Positions 1-8,467 are shown, counted from the stretch's first letter. The stretch is 64,000 nt of DNA from an uncultured Opitutaceae bacterium (GCA_937902925.1 CALFNN010000006.1:1-64000), one strand, 5' to 3'. The notes: generated by a model from the letters alone, not told the origin. Translations and numbers: made by a program.

Positions 1-63
1 GCTAGGGCCAACCCAGGTCGGCTCGGAGAGACGACCCTGCGGATGAGCGCCGTCGGCAAAGGC

Positions 64-80
64 GCCGGTCGGAGACCGGC
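64..80. repeat. Short perfect palindrome after the lyase stop codon
   Basis: GCCGGTC and GACCGGC (7 bp each) flank a 3-nt loop, directly beyond the stop codon of the lyase gene on the minus strand. No T-run follows, so it is not a classical terminator. Its sequence and the adjoining CACTAC resemble the palindrome at 1557-1581 (ending CGCTAC), which suggests a family of short interspersed palindromes. Confidence 0.5.
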
Positions 81-81
81 A

Positions 82-1455
82 CTACTTCGACTTCGCGATC
101 TCCACCGCGTAGACGTGCGTCGTCGCGCGCCGGCCGGGGCCGGGGTTGCTGTGAAAATTGCCGCTGAAGACGATCCACTTGCCGTCGGGCGTGAATGCGA
201 GGTTCGGCTCGACGCCGGTTTCCTTGCTGTAGTTGTGATTCGACATGTCGACGAGCCGCTCCGACTTGAAGTAGCCGACGTCGATCAGGTCCTTCTTGTC
301 GCGGAACGAGCTGCCGGAGGTCATCACGGGGCGGAAGAGATAAATCCACTGGCCCTGACCCTGGATGTCCTGCCGGTCCATCGTGCGGGCCGCGACGCTG
401 GTCGGGCCGCCGCCGTCGCCGCAGAAGAGTTTGCCGTCGAGCGAGACATTGTAGTGCACGGACCACTCGTCGCGTTGCAGGTTATACCACGTGCGGTGGC
501 CGGTCGCGAGGTCGACGCCCGCGAGCCAGAAGACTCCGCTCATCGGGGTCTGGAGGTCATACCACACGGTCTTGCCGTCCTGGCCGAAGAACTCGTGGCC
601 CGCGATTTCCATGTTCATGGTGCGCTCGTGGAGGAGGCGGGCGGGACTGCCGTCCGCGCGAATCGCCCAGCTGCGGTCGACATAGTGCCAGGGACCCTCG
701 TGGGCGAAGAGGAACTGGTCCGGATCGGTGGGCGAGCACTGGAGGTGGTTGGTCCAGTTGTTCTCGTGGCGGAGGACCTTGAACTCGCCGGTCTTCACGT
801 TGACGGTGAAGATGCGCACCGGATTACCGGCGGCCCAATTGGGTTCGAGCGTGCTGCCGGCGGGATTGCCCGGCGGCGGGGTGTGGGGCATGACCTTGCC
901 GTCGGGATCGGCGCCGATGCCGACGATGAGCGACTCGTCGCAATTGATGATGGCGGAGCCGCGGGCCTCGGCCGGCATCTTGACGACGGAGCGGATCGCC
1001 TTCGTGTCGACGTTCACGGCCATGAGCGTGCCGTCCCGCAGAAAATAAGCCTCGCGCGTGCGCCACGCCATCGCGATGGGATTCACGTCCGGGAGAACGA
1101 CCTCCGCCTTGGGCGGAGATTTGCCGAGAGTCGACAGGTCGACGACGGTGATGCCGCCGGCACCGCGGATGAGCATCTTGTCGCCCTCGGGCGTGAAGCG
1201 ATGATCGTGAAAATAAAGCGTGGAGCCTCCGGTATCGGGCGAGAGGCGGATGACGCGGTGGCCGGTTTTCGGATCGATCCAATCGGAGGCGGGCGCGGAC
1301 GAAACCTGGGCGCGGCCGCCGCCGCGTCCGCCCCGGCCGGCGCCGCGACCGGTGGCGGGAGGATTGGCGGGGGCGGTGGACTGGGCGGTGTCGGCGGCGA
1401 AAGCGTTGAAACCAAGCAACGCGAACAGCAGGGCAAGACGAGTGGGGTAACTCAT
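82..1455 (-). CDS. Secreted oligogalacturonate lyase-like beta-propeller (PL22)
   Basis: A 457-residue protein with a signal peptide (basic start, hydrophobic stretch, cleavage near AFAAD at about residue 20) and a Gly/Arg/Pro-rich linker to about residue 50. The rest is a beta-propeller. Segments such as DPKTGHRVIRLS, HEGPWHYVDRSWAI and FTPDGKWIVFSGNF match the oligogalacturonate lyase family, which cleaves short unsaturated pectin oligomers by beta-elimination with a metal held by His residues in the propeller. The start is the ATG at 1453-1455; no clear SD is visible. It probably acts in the periplasm or outside the cell. A pectate lyase fragment at the other end of the window supports pectin use, although 60 kb separate the two. 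Another WD40-like (TolB-type) propeller remains possible. Confidence 0.75.
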   Translation of the reverse strand: MSYPTRLALLFALLGFNAFAADTAQSTAPANPPATGRGAGRGGRGGGRAQVSSAPASDWIDPKTGHRVIRLSPDTGGSTLYFHDHRFTPEGDKMLIRGAGGITVVDLSTLGKSPPKAEVVLPDVNPIAMAWRTREAYFLRDGTLMAVNVDTKAIRSVVKMPAEARGSAIINCDESLIVGIGADPDGKVMPHTPPPGNPAGSTLEPNWAAGNPVRIFTVNVKTGEFKVLRHENNWTNHLQCSPTDPDQFLFAHEGPWHYVDRSWAIRADGSPARLLHERTMNMEIAGHEFFGQDGKTVWYDLQTPMSGVFWLAGVDLATGHRTWYNLQRDEWSVHYNVSLDGKLFCGDGGGPTSVAARTMDRQDIQGQGQWIYLFRPVMTSGSSFRDKKDLIDVGYFKSERLVDMSNHNYSKETGVEPNLAFTPDGKWIVFSGNFHSNPGPGRRATTHVYAVEIAKSK

Positions 1456-1535
1456 GGGGAGAAAAGCTAGCGGGCTCGACGCGGCGGACGAGCGCGCGAT
1501 GCGACGATTGGGGGCGGACAGTCCGAGGTGGCGGC

Positions 1536-1578
1536 GCCGGTTTCTGACCGGCTTCTGCGCCAGTCTAAAGGCTGGCGC
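1536..1578. repeat. Tandem pair of short palindromes (REP-like)
   Basis: Two hairpins lie in a row between the divergently placed lyase and HD-domain genes. The first is GCCGGT/ACCGGC (1536-1541 with 1547-1552). The second is GCGCCAG/CTGGCGC (1557-1563 with 1572-1578). The stop codon of the HD-domain gene (1565-1567) falls in the second loop. The second hairpin resembles the palindrome at 64-80 in layout. Confidence 0.5.
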
Positions 1579-2212
1579 TACTCTTGGGGGCGGGGGCGAG
1601 ATGGCCGGAGTCGACGAGTTCCTGGATCAGTTTCTCGGCGTGATGCCAGAGAGCGACAGAGCCGTCGGCGATGTGGCGGTTGCGGGCGACGACGCGGTCG
1701 TGGGTGATGCCGTGTTTTTTCCAACCGCCGCCCTGCACGCGGCAGTTGAGCAGCATCGGCTGGAAGCGGTCGCAGGCGGTGGCGAATTTGGCCTCGGGCG
1801 TTTCCTTCGCCTCGAATTCGTCCCACAGCCCGCGAAACTCGCGCGCCTGGTCGGCGGGCAGCAGGCCGAAGATGCGGTCGGCGGCGACCGCCTCGCGCTC
1901 GTGCTGGTGGACCATCGCGGCGTTGTCGTAGGCGAACGTGTCGCCGGCGTCGATTTCGACGAGATCGTGGACGATGAGCATTTTCAGGACGTGGAGGACG
2001 TCGAGGCCCGGCCAGTTGGCGTGCTCGGCGAGCACGATGACGCAGAGGCAGAGATGCCACGAATGCTCGGCGTCGTTCTCGGCGCGGCGGCTCTGGGTGT
2101 TGAGCGTCTGGCGGAAGATTTCCTTCAGCTTGTCGCACTCGGCGATGAACCCGACCTGGCGGACGAGGCGGGCGGCGGGGGATTCGGCGGGACTTTCGGA
2201 AGGAGGAGCCAC
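1565..2212 (-). CDS. HD-domain hydrolase, YfbR-like 5'-deoxynucleotidase family
   Basis: About 215 residues from a GTG start at 2210-2212, the nearest start codon upstream of the conserved region (RLVRQVGFIAECDKLKEIF). The family signature is clear: ENDAEHSWHL, then an HD pair in LIVHDLVEIDAGDTFAYD, as in YfbR-type phosphohydrolases that remove phosphate from dNMPs using a divalent metal bound by the H...HD...D residues. Length fits the family (about 200 aa). The frame stays open upstream to an ATG at 2512, but that part lies in an interspersed repeat and under the antitoxin gene, so I exclude it. The 5' end of the gene is contained in a 117-bp repeat that recurs at 2936-3052. Substrate is not predictable from sequence. 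Confidence 0.8.
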   Translation of the reverse strand: MAPPSESPAESPAARLVRQVGFIAECDKLKEIFRQTLNTQSRRAENDAEHSWHLCLCVIVLAEHANWPGLDVLHVLKMLIVHDLVEIDAGDTFAYDNAAMVHQHEREAVAADRIFGLLPADQAREFRGLWDEFEAKETPEAKFATACDRFQPMLLNCRVQGGGWKKHGITHDRVVARNRHIADGSVALWHHAEKLIQELVDSGHLAPAPKSSASL

Positions 2213-2258
2213 GAAACCCACGAAAGACACGAAAGGAAAACGGGCAACGCTGAAGCGG
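2142..2258. repeat. 117-bp direct repeat, copy 1
   Basis: This segment contains the 5' end of the HD-domain gene plus the motif CACGAAACCCACGAAAGAC. It recurs at 2936-3052 with 6 mismatches by my count (about 95% identity). The two copies bracket the toxin-antitoxin genes. Confidence 0.9.
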
Positions 2259-2335
2259 GGCGCATGGCGCACCGCGCGGCCCGACGTGGGCGTTCCAGCT
2301 TGAGAAAACGGCGGCGTGATGACACGGTTGGCGCC

Positions 2336-2572
2336 ATGGAAATCGCACTCACGAAGGAACTCGAGACGTTCATTGGCGAGAAAGTGCGCAGCGGTCGCTA
2401 TGTCGATGCGAGCGATGTGGTGCGCGATGCATTGCGCGAGTTGCAGGAACGTGAGGCGTTCGACTCGCCGGAGTTGGAGGGCGCGTTGCGGGAGGGCGTG
2501 CGCAGCCCGCACGAACCCTATGGGGCGGACACGCTGGAGCGGGTTCGGGCGATGGCGAAAGCCGGGCGATGA
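2336..2572 (+). CDS. ParD-like ribbon-helix-helix antitoxin
   Basis: A 78-residue protein starting at ATG 2336. The N-terminal half (LTKELETFIGEKVRSGRYVD, then ASDVVRDALRELQERE) matches the ParD/CopG ribbon-helix-helix antitoxins that dimerise on DNA and bind the toxin through a charged C-terminal tail. The stop overlaps the toxin start by ATGA (2569-2572), so the pair is translationally coupled. Such antitoxins normally repress their own promoter together with the toxin; no operator was identified. The pair sits between two 117-bp direct repeats, which suggests insertion as a cassette. Confidence 0.88.
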   Translation: MEIALTKELETFIGEKVRSGRYVDASDVVRDALRELQEREAFDSPELEGALREGVRSPHEPYGADTLERVRAMAKAGR

Positions 2573-2913
2573 GTTTTAAACCGGTCGTCTCCCGTCGGGC
2601 GGAGATCGATCTCGCACGCCAGTATCGCTGGTATTTGGATAACGCGGGTGGAGAAGTTGCGGAGCGTTATCTGGCCGCGTTTGACGCGAGTATGGCAGAA
2701 GTGGCAACTCATCCGGCGCTCGGCAAGGCATGCCGCTTTCGGTCGCCAGAGCTGGCCGGAATGCGCTGGCGGTCAGTCGCCGGAACGTTTTCCGCGCACT
2801 TGTTTTTTTACCGCATCGTGGACGGCGAGGTGAGTATTGAGCGCGTGATGCACGGCGCCCGTGACTTGCCGCGGCGCTTGATGGAACCGCCGGAAGGAGG
2901 CCGGGCTACCTGA
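2569..2913 (+). CDS. RelE/ParE-family toxin
   Basis: A 114-residue protein with the ParE/RelE layout: an N-terminal helix pair (RRAEIDLARQYRWYLDNAGG, then AERYLAAFDASMAEVATHP), a beta-sheet containing RWRSVAGTFSAHLFFYRIVD, and the ending VMHGARDLPRRL, which corresponds to the family's VxHxxRD motif. Together with the ParD-like partner this points to a ParE-type gyrase poison rather than a RelE-type mRNase, but sequence alone does not settle the target. It overlaps the antitoxin gene by 4 nt. The last residues run towards the second 117-bp repeat. Confidence 0.88.
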   Translation: MSFKPVVSRRAEIDLARQYRWYLDNAGGEVAERYLAAFDASMAEVATHPALGKACRFRSPELAGMRWRSVAGTFSAHLFFYRIVDGEVSIERVMHGARDLPRRLMEPPEGGRAT

Positions 2914-2935
2914 CCGAATCAGCCTGACGCGCCCA

Positions 2936-3052
2936 GCGATGAACCCGACCTGGCGGACGAGGCGGGCGGCGGGGGACTCGGCGGAAGTTTCGGAAGGAGT
3001 AACCACGAAACCCACGAAAGACACGAAAGGAAGACGGGCAACGCTGAAGCGG
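2936..3052. repeat. 117-bp direct repeat, copy 2 (fragment of the HD gene 5' end)
   Basis: Second copy of 2142-2258 in the same orientation. On the minus strand it could still encode the RLVRQVGFIA start of the HD protein, but the reading then diverges into unrelated sequence, so it is a dead gene fragment. It marks the right edge of the toxin-antitoxin cassette. The rest of 2914-3133 shows nothing else I can name. Confidence 0.9.
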
Positions 3053-3133
3053 CGTGCGGGTTCACTGCGCGGTAGCACACGGTCTGTTCGCTAACTCCTC
3101 GCTATGCGCGGATAATGTGTTGAGGCACGACAG

Positions 3134-3694
3134 CTAGGCCTTTCTTTTGAAGCCATGTGCAGCACGTAAATAGTCGAGATATGCCGTCGGATCGTGTGTT
3201 CCGCGATAGGCTGGCCGGACAAGGCGAACATACCATCCTTTCGGGTTCCAGTCGGGTGCGTAGCAAATGTCGCACATGAAATCGAACCACGAGATCATGC
3301 CCGCCTCGGCATCGAAAAAGAAAAGGTGCGGATAAATGTCGAAGCCTGATTCGGGCCAAAGGATTCTGGATGCCTTCGGAAAATCGATTCGCGGCACAAG
3401 CTTCACAATCCCGGCATACAACAAGCATCCGCCGTCGCGGCTGACACTAGGAGCAAAGAAGACGACATCGCCGCGCTTTGTGCGCTCAAATGGAACACGC
3501 GCTCCTACAGGCACACCCCAGACATTGAATTCCCCATCAGGAAAGGCATCGCGCAGCTCGGCGGACTCGAAATAGGAGCGCTCTGCACCACGAGAGAGTT
3601 TGCTGGCGACCTCGGAAATGGAGCGACGCTGGGCGAGCGTATAGTCGAGATCGATGGCATTGCGCTCACCAATGTGTGCCAGGAAAGAATTCAC
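3134..3694 (-). CDS. Hypothetical protein, possible PUA/EVE-like fold
   Basis: A 186-residue protein from a GTG start at 3692-3694 that overlaps the TGA of the upstream gene, implying coupled translation. I do not recognise a family with confidence. The central part (KRGDVVFFAPSVSRDGG, LLYAGIVKLV, RILWPESGFDIYPHLFFFD) has the order of segments seen in EVE/PUA-like domains, which bind modified bases or RNA: a Gly-Asp-hydrophobic strand, a Gly-Ile-Val strand, then Trp-Pro and Tyr-Pro-His. No signal peptide or membrane segment is visible. The gene and its partner are visibly less GC-rich than their neighbours, suggesting recent acquisition. A role in defence is conceivable but unsupported. Confidence 0.6.
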   Translation of the reverse strand: MNSFLAHIGERNAIDLDYTLAQRRSISEVASKLSRGAERSYFESAELRDAFPDGEFNVWGVPVGARVPFERTKRGDVVFFAPSVSRDGGCLLYAGIVKLVPRIDFPKASRILWPESGFDIYPHLFFFDAEAGMISWFDFMCDICYAPDWNPKGWYVRLVRPAYRGTHDPTAYLDYLRAAHGFKRKA

Positions 3695-3999
3695 GGCTTC
3701 TTGGCTAGCGCCTCGTCAGGACTTTCCTTCTTCCTGGACGCAAGATAGCAAGATGCTGAGCTAACGAGAAAAAGAACGCCGAGTGCGAGCTGGCTCCAGC
3801 CGGTCGTTGGGCCGGACCTATTCGCGCTGGTCCCTCGCAATTCGCTCATTGGCCGACTGGAAAAGAGCGGGCTGGCCACAGCAAACAGACCCAAGCACAG
3901 AAGACCCATGCTCCAACGACGGGCCGACCTGTTGCTTCTTCCTTTTGGTGGCTCCACATGTGCCGCAATCGACGGAGGCTTTGTGTGCGAACATTTCAT
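3691..3999 (-). CDS. Hypothetical small membrane protein
   Basis: A 102-residue protein with two hydrophobic stretches, about residues 31-47 (MGLLCLGLFAVASPLF) and 69-87 (SQLALGVLFLVSSASCYLA), and a basic N-terminus and C-terminus, consistent with a two-pass inner-membrane protein with both ends inside. The start is the ATG at 3997-3999; no good SD is seen. Its stop overlaps the GTG start of the next gene by 4 nt, so the two form an operon. Base composition is less GC-rich than the surroundings. Function unknown. Confidence 0.55.
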   Translation of the reverse strand: MKCSHTKPPSIAAHVEPPKGRSNRSARRWSMGLLCLGLFAVASPLFSSRPMSELRGTSANRSGPTTGWSQLALGVLFLVSSASCYLASRKKESPDEALAKKP

Positions 4000-4088
4000 C
4001 TTTGCAGAACAGCGTTATTCGCCGTGTCTGAGTGCGGTCGAATCCTTGCCGGCGAAAGACTCGTCCGCCCGGCGGCGTCCGGCGAGCT

Positions 4089-7000
4089 TTACTTCGCGGT
4101 GCCGGCGGAGCCGGCGAACTCCGGCAGCGACTCGGCGTCCGCGGGCACGGGGGCGGGCGTGACGTATTTCGTGAACCGCTCCATGTAGAGATAGAACACC
4201 GGCGTGATGTAGAGCGTGAGCAGTTGCGAAACCACCAGGCCGCCGACGACCGCGAGGCCGAGCGTGCGGCGGGCTTCGGCGCCGGCGCCCAGGCCGAGCG
4301 CGATGGGCAGCGTGCCGGCCAGCGCGGAGAGAGTTGTCATCATGATCGGGCGAAAGCGGACAATGCAGGCCTGGTAGATCGCCTCCTCCGCGGACCGGCC
4401 GCGTTCGCGGCGTTCGGCGAGCGCGAAGTCGATCATCATGATCGCGTTTTTCTTCACGATGCCGATGAGCATGATGAGGCCGACATAGCCGTAGATGTTC
4501 AGCTCCTGGCCGAAGATCAGGAGCGTGACGAGCGCGCCGAACGTCGCGGCGGGCAGGCCCGAGAGGATCGTGATCGGGTGGACGAAGTCCTCGTAGAGCA
4601 CGCCGAGCACGATGTAGATGACGAGCACGGCGACGATCAGCAGGATGCCGAGACCCTGCAGCGAACTGGTGAAGGCGGCGGCTGTGCCTTGAAAGGTCGA
4701 CTGGACGGTCGGCGGCAATTCGGTTTGGGCGAGCCGCTGGATGGCCGTGGTGGCATCGCTGAGCGAGACGCCGGGGGCGAGGTTGAAGGTGATCGTGACC
4801 GACGGGAGCTGGCCGAGATGCGTGACCGAGAGCGGGCCGACGTCGCGCCGGAGATGGGCGACCGCCTCGAGGGGGATCAGCTTGCCGCTGCTGTTGCGCA
4901 GGTAGAGCAAGGACAGCGCCTCGGGGTCGCGCTGGTAGCGGGGGTCGATCTCGAGGATGACGTAATACTGGTTGGTCGGCGTGTAGATGGTGGAGACTTG
5001 GCGCACCCCGAACGCGCTGTAGAGCGTGTCCTCGATTTGTTGCGCGGAGATGCCAAGCGCCGAGGCCTTGTCCCGGTCGATGTCGACGCGCAACTGCGGG
5101 CTGGTGACGAGCAGGTCCGAGGTCACGTCCGTCAAGCCGGGCAGTGCGCGGACCTTTTCCTCGAAGGCGGGTGTGACGCGGAAGAGCTCGTTGAGGTCGG
5201 TGCCGTAGAGTGTGAATTGATAGATCGACGAGGACTGGTGCCCGCCGATGCGGATCGACGGCGGCACCTGTGCGAGGACCCGCACGCCGGGGATGTCGCT
5301 GAGCTGGCGCCGGAGATCCTGGGCGATGGCGGCGGCGGGCGGACGTTGGTCGCGACCGATGAGGGCGATGTTGAAGCGGGCGCTGTTGCCGCCGCTGCCG
5401 AATCCACCGCCGGCCGAGGCGTTGAAACCCGCGATGTAGGGGTTGCGGCCGACGATCGGGGCGGCGGCCTGCACGTAGCGGGTCATCGCCTCGAACGAGG
5501 CGTCCTGCGCGGCTTCGAGCGTCAGGCCGATCCGGCCGGTGTCCTCGGTCGGGATGAAGCCCTTCGGCACGCGGACGATGAGCACGACGGTCAGCACGAG
5601 CGCCAGGGCGGCAATGCCCATGACGATCACCCGGTGGCGCAGCGAAATCCTGAGGGTGTGTTCGTAGCGGTCGACGATCCACTGGAAGGCGCGTTCCGTG
5701 GCCTGGTAGATGCGGCCGTGGTGCTGGCCGTGGGAAATCGGTTTCAGGAACCGGCTGCAAAGCATCGGGGTGAGCGTGAGCGAGACGAAGCCCGAAACGA
5801 GGATGGCCGCGCTGATCGTGACCGCGAATTCATGCAACAGCCGCCCCAGCACGCCGCTCATGAACAGCACCGGGATGAACACCGCCACGAGCGAGATCGT
5901 CATCGACAGGATGGTGAACCCGATCTCGCGCGAACCGCGCAGCGCCGCCGTCATGACCGGTTCGCCGTGCTCGATGTGCCGGATGATGTTTTCGAGCATC
6001 ACGATCGCGTCGTCCACGACGAAGCCCACCGAGAGCGTCAGGGCCAGGAGGGAAAGATTGTCGACGCTGAAGTCGCAGAAATACATCACCGCGAACGTGC
6101 CGATCACGGCGATCGGCATCGCGATGCTGGGGATGATCGTCGCGGGGACCGACCGGAGAAAAAGAAAGATGACGAGGACGACGAGGCAGATGGCGAGGAT
6201 CAGCGTCGTCTTCACATCGTGCACGGATTCGCTGATCGCGATCGACCGGTCGACGAGAATGTCGAGTTTCACCGCGGCGGGGAGCTGGGCGCGGAATTCC
6301 GGCAGGATGGCCTTGATGCCATCGACCACCTCGATCGTGTTCGTGCCGGGCTGGCGCTGGATGGAGAGGATGATCGAGCGCTCCTGGTTGAACCAGCCCG
6401 CGACCTTGTCGTTTTGCACGCTGTCGATGACCTTCGCGACGTCGCCGAGGCGGACGGGCGCGCCGTTCCGGTAGGTCACGATCACGCGGCGATAGGCATC
6501 GGCGCTCTGGAGCTGGCCGCTGGCCTGGACGGTGATCGAGCTGTGGCTGCCGCTGAGCGTGCCGGTGGGGAGATTGACGTTCGAGGAGGAGAGGGCGGTC
6601 TTGACCTCGTCCATCCCGATGCCGCGCGAGGCCAGCGCCTGCGGGCTGAGCTGCACGCGGACGGCGTATTTTTGCGACCCGTAAACCTGCACCTGGGCGA
6701 CGCCGTTGACGCTGGAAATCCGCTGCGCCAGGAGAGTCTCGGCATATTCGTCCACTTCGTCGAGCGGCAGCGTGGGCGAGCTGACCGCGAGGAGCAGGAT
6801 GGAATCGTCCGCGGGATTCTGTTTCCGGAAGGACGGCGGATTCGGCATGTCCTGCGGGAGGCGGCGCTGCACGGCGGAAATGGCGGACTGGACGTCCTGC
6901 GCAGCGCCATCGATCGTGCGGTCGAGGCTGAACTGCAGGGTGATGTTGGTGCTGCCGAGGGTGCTGGTCGACGTCATCGAGTCGATGCCCGCGATCGTGG

Positions 7001-7214
7001 AAAACTGTTGCTCGAGTGGCGTCGCGACCGAGGACGCCATGGTCTCGGGACTCGCGCCGGGGAGGTTGGCCGAAACGTTGATGGTCGGAAAATCGACGTT
7101 CGGCAGGTCGCTCACCGGCAGCGAGCGATAGGCGATCAAGCCGAAGATGGTCACCGCCGTGGTCACGAGCGTGGTCATGACCGGCCGGCGGATGAAGAGC
7201 TCGGGAATGTTCAC
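4089..7214 (-). CDS. RND multidrug efflux permease (HAE1, MdtB/MdtC/AcrB-like)
   Basis: A 1041-residue inner-membrane proton/drug antiporter of normal length for HAE1-class RND permeases. The N-terminus (IPELFIRRPVMTTLVT) is typical. A first transmembrane helix is followed by the porter domain, then TM2-6 from about residue 335. The proton-relay motif SVGFVVDDAIVMLENI, with the two adjacent Asp, lies near residue 400. The second half repeats the pattern and ends with TM helices around LVIYIVLGVLYEDFVHP and GIVKKNAIMMIDFA. GIVKKNAIMM is typical of the MdtBC branch. The start overlaps the adaptor stop by 4 nt. No outer-membrane channel or regulator lies alongside, so it presumably borrows a TolC-like channel encoded elsewhere. 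Confidence 0.93.
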   Translation of the reverse strand: MNIPELFIRRPVMTTLVTTAVTIFGLIAYRSLPVSDLPNVDFPTINVSANLPGASPETMASSVATPLEQQFSTIAGIDSMTSTSTLGSTNITLQFSLDRTIDGAAQDVQSAISAVQRRLPQDMPNPPSFRKQNPADDSILLLAVSSPTLPLDEVDEYAETLLAQRISSVNGVAQVQVYGSQKYAVRVQLSPQALASRGIGMDEVKTALSSSNVNLPTGTLSGSHSSITVQASGQLQSADAYRRVIVTYRNGAPVRLGDVAKVIDSVQNDKVAGWFNQERSIILSIQRQPGTNTIEVVDGIKAILPEFRAQLPAAVKLDILVDRSIAISESVHDVKTTLILAICLVVLVIFLFLRSVPATIIPSIAMPIAVIGTFAVMYFCDFSVDNLSLLALTLSVGFVVDDAIVMLENIIRHIEHGEPVMTAALRGSREIGFTILSMTISLVAVFIPVLFMSGVLGRLLHEFAVTISAAILVSGFVSLTLTPMLCSRFLKPISHGQHHGRIYQATERAFQWIVDRYEHTLRISLRHRVIVMGIAALALVLTVVLIVRVPKGFIPTEDTGRIGLTLEAAQDASFEAMTRYVQAAAPIVGRNPYIAGFNASAGGGFGSGGNSARFNIALIGRDQRPPAAAIAQDLRRQLSDIPGVRVLAQVPPSIRIGGHQSSSIYQFTLYGTDLNELFRVTPAFEEKVRALPGLTDVTSDLLVTSPQLRVDIDRDKASALGISAQQIEDTLYSAFGVRQVSTIYTPTNQYYVILEIDPRYQRDPEALSLLYLRNSSGKLIPLEAVAHLRRDVGPLSVTHLGQLPSVTITFNLAPGVSLSDATTAIQRLAQTELPPTVQSTFQGTAAAFTSSLQGLGILLIVAVLVIYIVLGVLYEDFVHPITILSGLPAATFGALVTLLIFGQELNIYGYVGLIMLIGIVKKNAIMMIDFALAERRERGRSAEEAIYQACIVRFRPIMMTTLSALAGTLPIALGLGAGAEARRTLGLAVVGGLVVSQLLTLYITPVFYLYMERFTKYVTPAPVPADAESLPEFAGSAGTAK

Positions 7215-8467
7215 GTTTCTTTGCCCTTCCCTTTGCCCTTGCCTTTTCCTTTGCCGCCGCCCTTTCCGCCGCCGGGCGAGGCGCCGGCGGGGCTGGTGCC
7301 GTCCGCCTGCTTGATCTCGACCGGACCGCCGGGCACGACGCGAAGCTGGCCGTCGGTCACGACGGTATCACCCTCGGTGAGGCCGCTGGCGATGACGGCG
7401 TCGTCGCTCGTGCTGCGTTCGACGACGACCTTGCGGAATTGCGCGGTGTTGTCGGCGTCGACGACGAAGACATGCTGGCCGTTCTGGTCGTTCTGGATCG
7501 CCGAGGCCGGGACGGTGAGCACCTCGGGCGAGGCGAGCAGGATGGTGATGTTCGCGAACTGACCCGGCCAGAGCCGGCGGTCGTCGTTGGGGAAAGTGGC
7601 CTTCAGCTTGATGGTGCCGGTGGTGGAATCGACGGTGTTGTCGATGAACGTGAGCTCGCCCTGCTCGCTGGCCGGGTCGGCCCCTGGAGGCGTGGCTTTC
7701 ACGGCGACCGTGCCCTCGCTGCGATAATGGTTCAACGGGCCGAGGTATTGTTGGGGCACGCCGAAGGTCACATAGATGGGATTGAGCTGGTTGATGGTGA
7801 CGAGCGTCGTGGTGGCGTCGCTGGCGCGCACGAGGTCGCCCTCGTGGACGCCGAGATTGCCGGTGCGGCCGGCAATGGGCGCGCGGATCGAGGAGTATTC
7901 GACCTGCAGCCGGGCGTTGGCGATGGCGGCCTGGCTCGCCTGGGCCTGGGCCTTCAGCGCGCGCTCGTTGTCCTGAATCGTCTGGAATTGCTCTTTCGAA
8001 ACCATCGAGTCGGCGCTCAGTGCCCGATAGCGCACGACTTGGGATTCGGCGTTTTCGAGTTGGACGGCGGTCTTCTGTGAATCGGCGATGGCGGACTGCA
8101 GGGCGTTTTGGAAGGGGCGCGAGTCGATCTCGAACAGCAGATCGCCCTGCTTCACATCCTGGCCCTCCTGGATCGCGATCTTCATGAGCGTGCCGGTCAC
8201 CTGCGAACGGAGTGCGGCCGTGCGGATTGGCTCGACCGCGCCGATGGCATCGAGGGTCAGCGGCACGATCTTGCGCACGGCGCGGCCGACGAGCACCGGG
8301 GCCGGCCCGCCGCCACCGCCGCGCCCCCCGCGACCGCCACCACCTCCGCCGGCGGCCGCCGGCGCTGCGTCGCGGGAGCAACCGCCAGCCAGCAGGCCGA
8401 GAATCAAGCCCAGGGTGGCGCATCCGGCCGGTGATTTCAGGGGGCGAAGGGAGATCGGAGACATCAT
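7211..8467 (-). CDS. RND periplasmic adaptor lipoprotein (MdtA/AcrA-like)
   Basis: A 418-residue membrane fusion protein. The start is set at the ATG at 8465-8467, with an adjacent ATG at 8462-8464, because it opens directly onto a lipoprotein signal (about 25 residues ending LLAGGC). The frame stays open for 49 further codons upstream without signal-like sequence. After a Gly/Arg-rich linker come the barrel-sandwich half (VTGTLMKIAIQEGQDVKQGD), a coiled-coil hairpin (SADSMVSKEQFQTIQDNERA), the second lipoyl half (SSIRAPIAGRTGNLGVHEGD) and the beta-barrel/membrane-proximal domains. The C-terminus is a Gly/Lys repeat. It bridges the permease encoded immediately downstream (4-nt overlap) to an outer-membrane channel. 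Confidence 0.92.
   Translation of the reverse strand: MMSPISLRPLKSPAGCATLGLILGLLAGGCSRDAAPAAAGGGGGGRGGRGGGGGPAPVLVGRAVRKIVPLTLDAIGAVEPIRTAALRSQVTGTLMKIAIQEGQDVKQGDLLFEIDSRPFQNALQSAIADSQKTAVQLENAESQVVRYRALSADSMVSKEQFQTIQDNERALKAQAQASQAAIANARLQVEYSSIRAPIAGRTGNLGVHEGDLVRASDATTTLVTINQLNPIYVTFGVPQQYLGPLNHYRSEGTVAVKATPPGADPASEQGELTFIDNTVDSTTGTIKLKATFPNDDRRLWPGQFANITILLASPEVLTVPASAIQNDQNGQHVFVVDADNTAQFRKVVVERSTSDDAVIASGLTEGDTVVTDGQLRVVPGGPVEIKQADGTSPAGASPGGGKGGGKGKGKGKGKGKET

Noticed and set aside
4032-7562. 1176-codon plus-strand open frame opposite the RND permease
   Set aside because: It is antisense to a clear RND gene, Arg/Asp/Glu/Gly-rich and without a fold; long antisense frames are expected at this GC content.
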